From the NCBI RefSeq assembly GCF_964656455.1, contig NC_135720.1:54834598-54898597 (forward strand): 64,000 nucleotides of DNA, read 5' to 3'. Position 1 is the first letter of the stretch. Each line of letters opens with the position of its first letter. This document shows positions 1-15,866 of the stretch, piece by piece. A program made the position numbers and the translations under genes. The stretch comes from Halichoerus grypus (Eukaryota; Chordata; Mammalia; Carnivora; Phocidae). Below the pieces are notes generated by a model that was not told where the DNA came from, made no database searches, and worked only from the letters and a program-made list of their open reading frames with translations.

Positions 1-2387
<2,387 letters not shown>

Positions 2388-2399
2388 TGATTTATTGAA

Positions 2400-2640
2400 A
2401 AAAGAGATTTCCATATGGTACATATAGCATGATCCCATTTTCATAAAACTTAAACAAAATAGTATCTATGCATGCATAAAAAGAGGTCTAGAAAGATATA
2501 TCCTACTTTGGCCGTAGTGTTAACACTTATTTCTGGGTTGTGAGTTTGACTGTTTTTTAATTTTCTTCCTTTTGGTTTATTGGAATTTTTATAATTTTTC
2601 TGTAGAAAACATATAGTGCTTTGATTATGAGAAGAAAGGA
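2400..2640 (+). repeat. Ancient L1M-like 3' fragment
   Basis: The text runs 'catagcatgatcccattttc', then 'aagatatat', then a '...ttatttctgggttgtgag' stretch. It resembles the terminal region of old mammalian L1 elements, where such phrases precede an AT-rich tail. It is strongly diverged and the subfamily cannot be named by eye. Confidence 0.4.
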
Positions 2641-5600
2641 AAATGTCAGTTGTGGATAATCAGTGTTCCTAAAACATGTAATTCGTTACTTTTGTTGGGA
2701 AAAAAACAGAAGCTGGCTTTACCTTAGAGATCTTCTTTTGTTAATCCTTATGAAAAAATTAATCACTTTACTCTTTTATTTTTAATGAATACTTTAAGGG
2801 CAAAGGATGAAGTTCTTCATAGCTGAAATTCGCTCCATTATGTGGCACTTTGTTTTGATTCTTTCTGTAAGTGTCCAGCCCTCCTATATTATTCCCCACT
2901 TGACTGATAGGAAAGTAACCAAGAAAATGGGTGAGAGTTTCCTTTGCTCTCAGCCTCTAGATAAACAGCAGTAAGGAAATAGCCTGAGAAGATCCTGAGC
3001 AAGAGTGTAAATGTATAGGTAGGAAATGGAATAGGAGGGATGTTATCACCTGAGGGAGGAAATGTCAGTGTTTCTTGATGACACATCTTATTTTTGAGTC
3101 CCATTTTGAGGCACCATACAATCTGGGAGGCCACATGAAGATAAAAGGGAAAATTTACAGACATACGGTTGAGTTGAGTTTATATACGATGGTTGGAGCC
3201 CTACCCCACTCCTATTCTGCCTGAGTAGCAGGTCTGACTAACCACACAACCTGTGAAAGTTATGTGCATTTACTACAAGGTCTCATGTAAGTTCATTAAC
3301 TGGGTGTAGTACTGTTCCCAAGCAGACTGAGGTTAAGATACACAAGTGGAAAGCTAATGCTATCTCGTGGCTTCTCGAATTTACACTCTCACCTTGTGTT
3401 TGTGAGGGTCAGCTGTGCACTGAGACTTATGTTCTTACTGTACCACCATCTACAAACTAGTACAAAGCCACTTCTTCCCTCTCTCCTTCTTTCCTCTGCC
3501 CCCCTTACAATTTCTTCTTCCAAAGCCCATTTATCTTTTGATCCGTTTCTCTGTCTAGAGTAGCAAGGGGCGTTGCACAATAACTCAGTCTCATTATAAC
3601 CCCAAAGAGACTGGAATTTGGAGAGGGGGTGGAAACTGAGCCCCCTTCGTTTCTGGAAACAAGCGCTCCCTGAGAGGCCAGGGATATGAACAGGTACTAT
3701 CTTTTCCACTGGACTTCAAATTAATATTTTGATTAAGTTAACAAAAAGGAATTCCTACTATGAGCTGCAGTTTCTTCTTGGGGACTAGGGGTTGGGATTT
3801 GGTAGTTGAGAAATGTTCCTGAAAATTGCTGTGGCTATTCCAAAATCATGGCCCAGATCGAGGTACCGTAGCTGGGAGAGGATATTTATTCAGCCTTTCC
3901 AACACCAGTCACCTTTTGTCTGCGCAGAGTGTGGTGTGGCGTCTTCTGATTGGTCAATGGATAAAAACTACTTTAGCATCGTGGAACCTGGGTCCTGCAC
4001 AGTTGGAGCAGGCTCCATCAGAGCAAACCCTTGGGAGAGATTGTGTTTTGATTGTTTACAAAATGTTCCCATTGACAGATACTCAAGAGTAAAAATAGCC
4101 ATTGCACATCTGTGTAGAAGTACGTAGTGCCTCTTTCTGAAGCAAGTTCCCAAATGAAACATGCCACCCGCTCTAACGTCTCACTACCTGTGCCCATAGC
4201 AGAGGACATTTGAAAGTGTCAGTGGTCAGACTTCCCCACCTCCATGCTTTTCACCTGCTAGTCTCATTTTTCTTTAATTCTGAACAATTAAAAGTGTTCT
4301 GACAAGGAGCTCCTTCCTTCAAATTTTTATTTCTTTAAATCATCTTTGGTAGGGGTGCTAATGAATTATAGAATAAGGTGGAAGGAGAAAAGAAAGGCAA
4401 GTGGGCCCAATGACCGTCTCTCGAGATTGCACAGCAAATGTGGTTTGGGTATATGTGTGACGATTACGACAGGCGCAGTGACAGGGCTGAGAAACCGATT
4501 CTGAACTTGAACTCCCAGATGCCTGAGAGGCGCTTATAGCCATCTTGGTACTTACCCACCAAAGTTGCTGCTTAGAACTCTTGATAGAACCTTGGGTATC
4601 TTTATTACAAAAGGTGGAAGTAGTCTTTCGTGTTTGCTTTCTTTTTCTTTGTGCCGTTGTTTTATGTCAAGTGAGCTTTACCGTTTTCCCATTTATCTTT
4701 TGTATTCTATTTCCCACTATTGCTTGCCCCTGGTTGGTTGCACGTCCTGTGCTGTGAAGTCTGAAACCCAAAGCTTTATTGACTTTAAGGGAAGAAGAAT
4801 GTCTTGGAGATCCCAGCCCTCATGAAGTAAATGAGCATTAAATTTCCACCTGTGCTTAAACCAAACCTGATCTTGGTGTTAAGTAAATCTTTTGGTTAAG
4901 CTGTGAAGCACTTTAATCGGCCAACTTTGACCCTACTGTATATTAGTGCTCTGGAGAACTCTAAGCATTGGTTGAATAGAGCAGTCCTAGGACATTTTTG
5001 TGTTCCTGAAGTGCGAAATGTTATATGATACATGAAGAAAATAACAAATCCTCCCCTGAGGACAGTCAACCAGTCATATTGTTGAGCTGCTCTTGCCAAT
5101 CCTGACACATTTGGCAATTCTCTCAGACACCCTTGTTCTTGTGTAATGTCTTCCCATTCTGTGAAGGTGTAGAATCTAAAGGGAGGGACAGGCCTAGTGC
5201 CTTGATGTAATCAAGGCAAACCTGATCACAAACACTTAGTCCAGTTCTCTCACTGAAAGAAATCCTTTTGTATCTCCCAGTGCCATGTTTGCCTTTATTT
5301 CCTCAGTAAAATTCTCCAGAGCTGAAGCATGGCACTGCTGAGGTACCCTAATGACTTAAGAAGCAAATTTATTTTACAGAAGCTTTAAAAATTCTTATAT
5401 TGCTTTATAGAAATTCCTCATTAAAATATGTTTTACTTGGCTGTTGTGACAGGAAATCATTAAACACAAATGTCTATTTGGTAGAAATGAAGCATTAGCC
5501 ATCGTGTAAAATGACCTCAGTCAATATGCTAACTCCGTACTTCCAATTAAATGCCTGCACTTAGGGACTTGCAAGTTACTCGTACATACTGTAGGTATAG

Positions 5601-6139
5601 CTTATTATTTGAATACTGTTGTTAAATCTAAATTTAATAATAATTTAAACAGGTTTAAAGTATTTTTCAACCATCAATAAGAAATGTATTTGTTAAGCAA
5701 ATGATAGTATCAGAAGTGTCATTGCCTCTGTGGAAACTTGAGGTTACTGGAATGGTTGAAAAGAAGTTAAATGCATTATGTGTCACCTAGGTACAATTCC
5801 TTTTTCTCCTGGATGACTTCCAACTCCTCTTTTAACTTCTTCCCCCATTGCACATGGCTTATATGTGCACGGATGACCTCTTTGCCAAATGAAGGCACCT
5901 CCAACTCCTAACCCGTTCTTCAGTGCTTGGTTACAGGTCTATGCCATAGCGAGTACCAGTGCTCACCTTTCTCAAATTACTCCTGTAGAATATTATTCAG
6001 CTGTCTTGCATTTATTTACCCATCTCAGTATTTCTGGTAACTCCTCAGTACTGACTTGACCTTATACTTCTCTTCTTAAAAAAAAAAATTGGGGGATAGT
6101 GAGGGTCAGATGTCTTTACTAATAAGTAAAGATCAGCTT

Positions 6140-6215
6140 CCTCCACTAGAATGTAGGCTTCATGACATCGTGTTCTCCAGTTCTTTGTATGAGGGACTCT
6201 TGATGGACTCTGAGC
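6140..6215 (+). repeat. L2-like 3' fragment
   Basis: The phrase 'ccactagaatgtaggcttca' matches the conserved 3' region of LINE2 (agaatgtaagctcc...). The fragment is short and diverged. Confidence 0.4.
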
Positions 6216-6609
6216 CGACCTTGTGGTCACTTAGCCAAATTACTTTCAATGTGATCGTGTTGCTGAATATTGGACACATTGGGTAGGGTTTGGCTTGGTG
6301 GGAAAATATGTCTGGGCTGGAAGTCAGAAGTACTCACTCCACCACTAATCAACATGTGTTCATGAATAAGTTTTTGGTTCTTGTCATTTGGCATCTGAAA
6401 AATGAGGAAGAATATTACTTGCCTTATCTGAAAGGCAATTTTGAGGCACTTACTTACAGATGTAAAAACACCTAAATGTTTAAAAGTGCGATACATATGT
6501 AAAGTGAGTGGGTATTATGTGTAACTGTCACTCCCTGGAGATTCTCTACCACATGCCCCTGTTCTATATTTGTCGAAACACTTATTGCCACCTGAGGGTA
6601 TTGTATTTT

Positions 6610-6755
6610 TTTATTTATTATCAGCTTCCTTCACTAGAATGTAAACTTCCCAGGGCAAAGCTCTTGTCTTCCTTGTTCACATTATAATGTCAGTGCCTTT
6701 GAAAGTGTCTAGCATGAAGTAAGTGCACAATGTATGTTGAAAGAATGAGTAGAAA
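6610..6755 (+). repeat. L2 3' end fragment
   Basis: The order 'cactagaatgtaaacttccc', 'cagtgcctttgaaagtgtct', then 'aagtgcacaatg...ttgaaagaatga' follows the L2 3' end (gaatgtaagctcc, cagtgcctggcacatagtagg, caataaatgtttgttgaatga). Confidence 0.6.
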
Positions 6756-7189
6756 TTAGTTTTTTATGGAGTCATAGAGCGGGCGATGCCTTTCTTAAAT
6801 CCAAATGTGTTTGTTTTGTAGATTCCTACTCTTAATATAATAAATAAGTGCAAAAATTTTTTTCCAGGAATACTGACCCACTTTTTTAAGTAGCCAAACC
6901 CTGTAATTTGCTAAAGGTCAATTTTCAGCTATTGGTATCAGTTGCGAAGCTGGGTTTTCCATTTTCTCTTTTAGTAGACATAAATACCCCCTCACCATCA
7001 AAACTAGGTTTAATTTTGTGACAAGCCAAGGGGAAATGGTGCCTTTGGAAATATTTGCTCTGAGGCTCAGATAACGATTTCATGTTAATTAAAAAACCCT
7101 TTATGAATTTACTTGGGCAGGCATTGGGTTTAACATTGAGGATATAAACATGGATTTTTGCCTTCAACAGTATTTGTGTTCATTTGTTA

Positions 7190-7330
7190 ATTCCTTTGTA
7201 TAATAAATGTACACTGAGCACCACTCTGTGTTGGAAGCTGGGCATTCAGACATGAAGATGCACAGTCCCTGCCCTCAGAGTGCCTGGTGGAGACAGATAT
7301 GTCCCCAGATGAGTGTGGGTTCAGTGATTT
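7190..7330. repeat. Ancient interspersed repeat, probably L2-like
   Basis: The phrases 'cactgagcaccactctgtg', 'tggaagctgggcattcaga', 'cagtccctgccctcagagt' and 'gagacagatatgtcc' follow a common old mammalian repeat (tattgagcacctactatgtg, ...gggatacag, ccctgccctcatggagc, gagacagacatg). Family assignment by eye is uncertain. Confidence 0.4.
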
Positions 7331-7816
7331 GAGTGCCACATGGAGCTCAGCGGAGGAGTACTCATTGATGACAGGGGACCTGCATGGGAGGAAGGGCTTC
7401 CTGACACTGAGTTGTGAGGGCATAACTCCTCACTCTGGAGAAAGGATTTATTTGAAGAATCTTGAGTTCTGTGCAGTGCAATTACAGGGTTTTCCACTTC
7501 CCTGTGGGACAGTGCTCAAGGAAAAGATATGGTTTCCCAATTCTGAGCTAACTGGGGGATCTCTGTGTGAATCCCCAGGACCCTGGAGCTAATCCTGAAA
7601 GGTCACATTCAAGAAATACCTATGACAAAAGGACCGAGAGGAGGACCCTCACTAGCCATATTCCTCAGTTAATAGCCTGGATTCTAAAACCAGTTCACAT
7701 GAGTCCGTTTTCTCCTTCTCTAGTATGTGTTTGCAAGGCTGGCTAGCAGAAGGTCTTTCATCTATAACTCACCTCAGGGATCTTACCTCAGTTCTTTTTC
7801 CTGAAGCCATATTCTT

Positions 7817-8153
7817 TTTTTTTTTTTTTTTTTTTGTAATTTTTTTATTGTTATGTTAATCCCCATACATTACATCATTAGTTTTAGATATAGTGTTCCA
7901 TGATTCATTGTTTGTGCATAACACCCAGTGCTCCATGCAGAACGTGCCCTCCTCAATACCCATCACCAGGCTAACCCATCCTCCCACCCCCCTCCCCTCT
8001 AGAACCCTCAGTTTGTTTTTCAGAGTCCATCGTCTCTCATGGTTCTTCTCCCCCTCCGATTCCCCCCCTTCATTCTTCCCCTCCTGCTACATTCTTCTTC
8101 TTCTTTTTTTCTTTCTTGACATATATTGCATTATTTGTTTCAGAGGTACAGAT
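7817..8153 (-). mobile_element. 5'-truncated carnivoran L1, 3' end only
   Basis: A T-run at the left end is followed by the complement of the carnivoran L1 terminus: on the - strand 'gaatcatggaacactatatc' and 'aaaactaatgatgtaatgta' before the A-tail. The body is a C/T-rich 3' UTR. A 10-bp target duplication ccatattctt flanks it at 7807-7816 and 8154-8163. No ORF2 sequence remains. It is a retrotransposon relic inside a BVES intron in antisense orientation. Confidence 0.85.
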
Positions 8154-8498
8154 CCATATTCTTAAACCTCTGTTGTAATCATCAGGGTGTAAAGAAATAT
8201 TTAACCATAAATTATATGTCTAATTGGAACATTGGTCTAGTACACTCTATAGCACCAGACCTCACACCAGACCTCACAAAACAGAACAACAACAAAACTT
8301 GGAGAAGTTGCTTTTGGTCTGCAGATTTCTTGGTTTTAAAATGATTTTAAATATGATTTTACAATAGCTATAGAAGCTTGTGTGTATAGATCTTGCTTTA
8401 ATTTAACTAATATGACAAATCATTGCTGTAACAATATCCACTAAATTATTCTACTCTTCTTTCCCCAAAATTATTGTAGTCATAACTCATAAACATAG

Positions 8499-9847
<1,349 letters not shown>

Positions 9848-10146
9848 TGACAAACGTGATCAGAAAAATAGCTTGGCAAGGAACAATTGGGCAACCCCAA
9901 GGTATCAGCAAAAGTAACAATGTTTTCTCGCTTTTCCTTGTCCATGTTGCCCCTCAGCTAAAAATCCAACATGAGAGCTCTTACCCCTCAGTCCGAATTG
10001 CAGAAATTGTTGGCTTGTTTTGCCGCACACTCTTCTTAAATACTGGTTCACTGAGATAATGTGAAAGAGTCTATATGGTCTGCTGGGTATTCGGCTTTGT
10101 TGCTTTCATGATTTTAGTTCAAGTGAAAGCCTAGACCCAGCAATGG

Positions 10147-10199
10147 GAATGAATGAATGAATGAATGAATAAATAAATAAATAAATAAATAAACAAATA
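10147..10199. repeat. (GAAT)n/(AAAT)n compound microsatellite
   Basis: Six or so gaat units pass directly into seven aaat units, followed by a caaat variant. It is length-variable by nature. Confidence 0.95.
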
Positions 10200-10329
10200 A
10201 CACAAAATAACCCCTTTTATTGGTGAAGATTTTATTGGCACACTGTGGTGGTAAAGCAGACAGGAAGCAGGAATTCTTGACTGTTGCTCTCTGGAGATGA
10301 TACGTGTACAACCTCTATGGAAATATGAC

Positions 10330-10530
10330 CTGTCTATTTAAAATTTAATGCACACACCTTTTGACACAGAAATGTCCCTGCTAGAGTTTTACCCTATGTA
10401 TATGCTCTTTGGCAAATGATACCGCATTAAGTGCTGTTCATTCCCGCATTTTTCCACAATTGTAAAATTCTGGGACAAACCTAAATATCCATTGGAAATA
10501 AAACTGGTAAATAAATTTTTGGTAAAAAAG
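10330..10530 (+). repeat. Ancient L1M ORF2 3' fragment
   Basis: The phrases 'ccttttgacacagaaatgtc', 'gggacaaacctaaatatcca' and 'ataaaactggtaaataaat' match the decayed end of L1 ORF2 (cctttgacccagcaattcc, ...caacctaaatgtccatcaa, ...ggttaaataaattatgg). The reading frame is destroyed. Confidence 0.6.
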
Positions 10531-11999
10531 AAAATGATGGGAAATAACTGCTGGGTGTTTTACTGCTGACTGGTTATCTCAGTGTGAGCCCCAAGAGTTA
10601 ACAGGTGACTGGGTGATAGAATGGTCCTGAAGATGAAGGAGACCACCAACACCCAACACCCCTGTGAGTTACCTCATTCACACACACACCCACAGAGAGG
10701 CAAGTTTTCCAAGATTATCCTATGGGTTAGATCATTTTAAAACATTATAAGTAAGGAACATTTTAAGACACAGAAATTTGAAGATTAGTAAGTGAAATGA
10801 GAGAAACTAAATTATTTTAAGAATTATTCCAAGAACAATAGTATAAGAAGAACTTTGAACGAATTCATTTGAAGTAGCAAAAAGTCAGTCAAATTCTCCC
10901 ATTGCATAAAATAAAAAAACTATTAATGTTTCCAATTGTATGTTGATCTGAAGAAACTTTTAAGGAAATACAGGTACACATTCAACAATCCTAAATGTTT
11001 ATGTAAATTATCTTGTAACTTTGGATGCTTTAGATAAATTGGATTAAGGATGTTAAGTATTACATAGTGTAGAGAGGTTGGAATTGGCAAAGCAATGTAA
11101 TGGGCGTAAACTTCCAAAGCAAAGTCTAGGCATAGAAATGTGTTGTGGACCCAAAGGAGATTTCAGGAGTAACACAAATGAGAAATGGGAGATGGCTATA
11201 TCTTATTCTAACATAACTTTTGAAAGTACAGACTGAGGCTGACCAAACTCTGCAATCTGCTAACATATCAAATGCATTATCTTGTTGAAACAGTTTGGTG
11301 GTTACTAAGCATTTTCAAGTGGACCCATCTTAATTGCATGTATTGTAATTACTATACTAAGAAAGGTCACCAGGAAGGGAATTAAACAGTAAGTGTTTAT
11401 TTTTCTATAGTATTTTATTGTATAAGCCAAGTCTTTGGGGAGTAAAATAACATTTTAGAAAAAAAAGTTTAAGAGTGTGTTGTTTAAATAGAATAAAAAC
11501 ACATTTTCTAGATGAACATTTGTCCTGTTTGTGCCACCAGAAACCTGTATTACCGGGTGGATGTACATACAGGCCTGGCTTCAAATCTTGCACTAATGAT
11601 TATTAGTTGTGGATCTAGTCAGTGTGGGTTTGAGTGTGGGTATGTGTGAACTGTGCAACAAAGCCCGCTCATACCTAATTCCCTTTCACTAATCCCTGTT
11701 CGGAGTTTCTTGGTCTTCACTTCCTGCCGTTTAATGAAAGACATTGGTCCTTGAGCACCGCACTGATACTAAGTATGAATTATTTAATTCATCCTAGCAT
11801 GTGATTCATCAAAGACGAGTTAGTTCTGGTTTCTCTTTCTTAGGTGTTAGCTCAGAACTGAAGTCTGAGGCTTCTGTTTGTTCTGTTTTGTTTGCCAGGG
11901 CCATCAATATGCCGTCTACTCGCCCCTATTACAGATGACATTTCTTGTAAAACAGAGAATACAGAACCAGTCTCGTAAGACTATTAGGCTGAAATAACA

Positions 12000-12480
12000 A
12001 AACTTACCGCTTTTGGAGCATGTGGGAAGTCTTAGTAAATGCGAGGTCCCTCAACAAGCGCGCTCTTTCCATCCTGGGTTTCTGACCGGCCCAGGGGGGC
12101 GACTATGGCCGTTCCTCTCAGCGGCGGAGGCAGCTTCATGAATGCTAAGGACAGAAGGGGACAAACATTTATGGACAGTAGTCGCTATTATTCCTCAGGA
12201 ACTCTGGACGTAATCACATGTAGTCTTTAATCCTGCGCGGAGGGCTTCGCTGGTTTTTGGGGGATGGCACAGCACCAGCGGCCTCCCGGATCTCCGGCTG
12301 TGACGGAGGCTGCTTCCTCGCGCATGCGCGCTGCGTGCTACTCCAGGCCCACGTCCCCCTCGGTCTGGACGCCAAAGAGCAGCCTTACTGGGATGGCTGC
12401 CATTCGGGAGAGGAAAAGACAGTGATGGCAGAATTATGTGACGGCTCTGAAAGCTCCCACTTGGAAGTAGCGCATGCGGG
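12000..12480 (-). promoter_or_regulatory. CpG-rich promoter-like block with a - strand splice donor
   Basis: CpG density rises sharply above the flanking intron. There is a 12-bp palindrome cgcgcatgcgcg at 12319-12330 (NRF1-type site) and a second related gcgcatgcg at 12470-12478. Reading the - strand from these sites, the sequence reaches 'ccaaaagcg|gtaagtttt', with the exon end at 12008 and a near-consensus donor at 12007-12001. That would make 12008 to about 12300 a first exon of a transcript antisense to BVES, but no ORF in it is recognised. An antisense non-coding RNA is known at this locus in human (BVES-AS1); equivalence is not shown here. It could instead be a decayed retrocopy or an orphan CpG island. 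Confidence 0.4.
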
Positions 12481-12671
12481 GCGCCTGGGTGGCTCAGTCA
12501 GTTAAGCGTCTGCCTTGGGCTCAGGTCATGATCCCGGGGCCCTGGATCAAGTTGTGTTGGGCTCCCTGCTCGGCGGGGAGCCTGCTTCTCCCTCTGCCTC
12601 TGCCCTGCCCCCTCCCACTCGTGCCCTCTGGCTCTGTCAAATAAATAAACTAATAAAAACTTTAAAAAAAA
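12477..12671 (+). mobile_element. Can-SINE
   Basis: It runs from the head gcgcctgggtggctcagt through the B-box-like ggtcatgatccc, a C/T-rich body and an A-tail with aataaa. A target repeat gaagtagc lies at 12464-12471 and 12672-12679. It landed directly against the second NRF1-like site. Confidence 0.95.
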
Positions 12672-12839
12672 GAAGTAGCCCGTGCCACTTCCTCTCACGC
12701 CCACTGGATCAGAGGGGTCACTTGGCCAGAACCACCATCAGCAGGTGGATCTTTAATCCTCCTGCAGGGGCTGAGCAGGAAGGGGCCTGAGGAAGGAGGG
12801 AAAGCAAGTATTTTGACAATAACATGGATCTACCTTAGT

Positions 12840-12965
12840 ATTACTTCATTTTACACCTGAGAAAATTAGGACTATGGATGCTTATTCACTTGTTGCAGTT
12901 GCACAGGGAGAGGCTCTGAGATACAGAGCTAGGTGTCCTGTCCGATCCATGCTGTTTGACCATAT
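12840..12965 (+). repeat. MIR fragment
   Basis: The phrases 'cattttacacctgagaaaat', 'gttgcacagggagaggctct' and 'gagctaggtgtcctgtccga' track the MIR core (cattttacagatgaggaaac...gcagagctgggattcgaac). Confidence 0.6.
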
Positions 12966-13009
12966 TGCCTCTTGGTTTTAAAAAGAAAAGACAAAAAAAA
13001 TGTACATAA

Positions 13010-13130
13010 CATTTGACTAGTGCTTTATAGTTTACAAGTTACTTTCACACCCATTCCTGCATTTACACCTGACAAGTCTGTCAGCAAGGCACATTCACTA
13101 TTATTATTATTTACCCCTTTGCGGATGAGT
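13010..13130 (+). repeat. MIR fragment
   Basis: The sequence 'agtgctttatagtttacaag' through 'ttactttcacacccattcc' and 'attattattatttacccctt' follows the 5' and central MIR sequence. Confidence 0.5.
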
Positions 13131-13304
13131 CTACCTGTACTCAGTACACAAATCACTTCTTTCTCCTGCAACCTACCTCAGTGGAGAAACTTACCACCGC
13201 CGCCCCCATTCCTCCATTATGGCCAAGCAGTGCTGCAAATAGGTTTTCACAGACCCGTTGATTTCCATTTCAATGAAAATTTTTGCCTTATTCATTGTAT
13301 GGGG

Positions 13305-13319
13305 GCGGGGGGGGGGGGT
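13305..13319 (+). repeat. Poly-G run
   Basis: A near-pure G tract (gggggcggggggggggg-like) with a single C interruption. It is a likely site of sequencing or assembly length error. Confidence 0.8.
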
Positions 13320-13731
13320 TCTACATAGGAGCATTTAAATTATCCAGTAATGTCCTCCAGTCATTTAGCATTTGGTTAGCTTTCACTTCGCCTCATATGT
13401 CCTTCCAGAATTACAAGCAATGCTGCTCTATAAGAATTATATTTATTTTATATATTTTCCTAATTAAACAAGTTTTACATTATTCATTCTAGTCATCAAC
13501 TCAAATATAGAAGTAGATTTAAATATTAAAATCCATATCAACATTTCCCATAATTATTTTTCAAATCAGGATCAGCATGTACCCATTCCATTTGGTTGAA
13601 AAGTCTCTGAATCTCTGGGCTCCCCTTCTATCTCTCTTTCTCTGTGTGTGTGTATGTTTTTGCATTTTTGTTTTGTTTTGTCTTGTTTTGTTTGTCCTGT
13701 AGAAACTTGATTCTTAAATATAATTGTGCAT

Positions 13732-13862
13732 ATGAATCACTTGGAGATTTTATTACAGATTCTGATGCAGAAGACTGGGGTGGGGCCTGGCGTCCCCCTG
13801 ATTAACAAGTGCCCCAGGGGTGCTGATGTGGCTGGCCCCTGAACCACGCTCTGAATAGTGAG
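13732..13862 (+). mobile_element. MER5A (hAT-Charlie) remnant
   Basis: It contains 'gaatcacttggagatttta', 'gattctgatgcagaagactg', 'gggtggggcctggcg' and 'gctgatgtggctggcccctg', in the order of MER5A (gaatcacctggag, gattcagtaggtctggggtggggcc, gctgatgctgctggtcc). It is non-autonomous and immobile. Confidence 0.75.
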
Positions 13863-15364
13863 GAGTAGGAGTCCCTCCCTACAGTCTGGAATTTTGCTGA
13901 GTGAAGCCCCATGGTGGTTGCTTGTATTTCCCATTTACTGGTAGGTAGATCTCCAGGCTTGCGTAGATTCTGGTGAAGGCACGAAAAGAGATTGCTGCTG
14001 ATCCCATTTCTTACGTTGTGCTCTAGTTTTTACGTATATCACATGACGCTAAGTCCAGAGCAAGATCTCTACTCTTTGCTGCACAGACTCTGTATTCCAC
14101 GTCAAATTATCATCTGAAGACAAGAAAGTAAACTAATGAGATAGTCCGAGAAAAATTGCTTCCTTCCTATTTATTCAGTAGCCCATAATCCACTTAGCTC
14201 CTTTTCACTTTCCTGTGGCTTCATTTACTTGTTTCGTGTTTGGAAGCGTGATTGTGAGGCAGAAGGACCAGAAAGGACGGGCCGTGCTGGGCATGTGGGA
14301 AGGATTGCGTGCCCTTCTGTGGCTATAAGCTCTCCTCTCTGCTCCTGCCCCGAGGTGCTCATCAGACTGCCTTGCCATCTCCTACTCCTTATGAGGTTTA
14401 GCTCCTACGTGTGCTGTAGAAAACACGCACGCATACAGATTGATCGGACTTGGCAGGTGCATCACTGACAAGCAGTCCCGGGCACAGGCGTCGTCATGGC
14501 AACAGGAGGCCATATTCTGTTTCCTTAAAAGTTGTAGAACTTTATTTTAGTTAATTGGGGTTAAATAACCTATTGTTGTGGTTGTTTGTTTGTTTGTTTA
14601 AATCCTGAGGTTTTATAGGCAATGCATTCTGTTGGAACTCGTCTTTGAAAGCTTTTGTTAGTTTAAACCATGTATTTTTTTCAGAAATTATAATTAAAAT
14701 GTATGACTTAAAGACACTATGAAATATTTAGAGTGAGGGTCTTTTTACTGAGAAAAAAATGTTTTCAAATGTTTTTTGTTATTAATGTCAAGATGGCGTT
14801 CTGGACGATCTCCTAATTTCATGTGACCTCGTTGCACAAATATGCTTTAAGTGAGCTTGCATCTGGTTAGTATTCTAATCTGCAAAGACAAGCAGCGTAT
14901 CTGACATAATGAGTTTCTGTCAGCTTTCTTACCCATTTATTTACCTGGAGAGATACAAAAAACCAAGACAGCAGTCTCAGTTTCAAGGCTGCTTTCATGA
15001 AATAACCTGTTCAACACAATTTGTATTCCATTAGCCCTACGAACAGCAATAGACAAATAAACAACAAGCTTTACATGAATTATCTGGAGAAGTAGAGAGG
15101 AGTTGGGGTCAGGCAGCAGGAATACTGAGGGAACAGTTCTCAGACCCACCAAGATGGCTAGAGAAAAGCAGTGCTCCCACTTTGTATGTAAAGTAAGGAG
15201 CAGCTGAGGGAGGCTAAGTAACGGGGTCAAGGCCACTGGGCTAGCTCTGAAACAAAGAAGTGTTGAATTTGTTATAAGTTCTTGTTTTGCTTTTTACCCT
15301 ATGGATGGATATCCATATCCATTTGGGAATGTAAATTTGGTTAGGGATGTTCAGCCCCTGCTAT

Positions 15365-15470
15365 CACAGCTGACACATCCTGACCATGTGCATACAGGTT
15401 CTCATTTAATCTTCACACCCACCCAGTCAGGTTGGTGTGGTGTTTTCCCCTTTTAGGGTTGAGAAATAGG
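15365..15470 (+). repeat. MIR-like fragment
   Basis: The sequence 'ggttctcatttaatcttcac' followed by 'cccttttagggttgagaaat' resembles the MIR centre (tctcatttaatcctcacaac...ccattttacagatgaggaaa). Confidence 0.5.
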
Positions 15471-15623
15471 ACATTTATTTCCTCTGAGTCCCTGGTCCCC
15501 CAGCCAGTAGGGCCTGTGCTCTCTGTCTCCAGAACTCCTTTCATCACCAATCCGTTCACTGCCTTCTATCCTCAAACTGTTTTCTCTGTAAAATGATGGT
15601 AAAGGGACTTTATACAGTTATAC

Positions 15624-15812
15624 ATTTTTTTAAAGATTTTATTTGTTTACTTGAGAGAGAGAGAGAGAGCCCACAAGTCGGGGGGAGGGGCAGAGGGAGA
15701 AGCAGGCTTCCTGATGAGCAGGGAGTCCTACACTGGGCTTGATCCCAGGACTCTGAGATCATGACCTGAGCCGAAGGCAGACGCTTAACCGACTGAGCCA
15801 CCCAGGTGCCCC
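15624..15812 (-). mobile_element. Can-SINE
   Basis: T-tail first, then (ga)n, 'gagaagcaggcttcctgatg', 'cgcttaaccgactgagccac' and the head 'ccaggtgcccc'. The target duplication tacagttayacattttt has copies at about 15613 and 15813. Confidence 0.95.
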
Positions 15813-15866
15813 TACAGTTACACATTTTTAAACTTTTAATAACAAATTTAAAAATTAACAAGTTAA

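Noticed and set aside
3949..3967. Inverted CCAAT box next to an ataaaaa TATA-like sequence
   Set aside because: The two are only about 10 bp apart, unlike real promoters, and no CpG enrichment or downstream exon is seen.
12039..12505. Short + strand ORFs starting MRGPSTSALF and MAVPLSGGGS in the CpG block
   Set aside because: They match nothing I know, and the block reads better as an antisense promoter with a first exon. Coding potential is unsupported.
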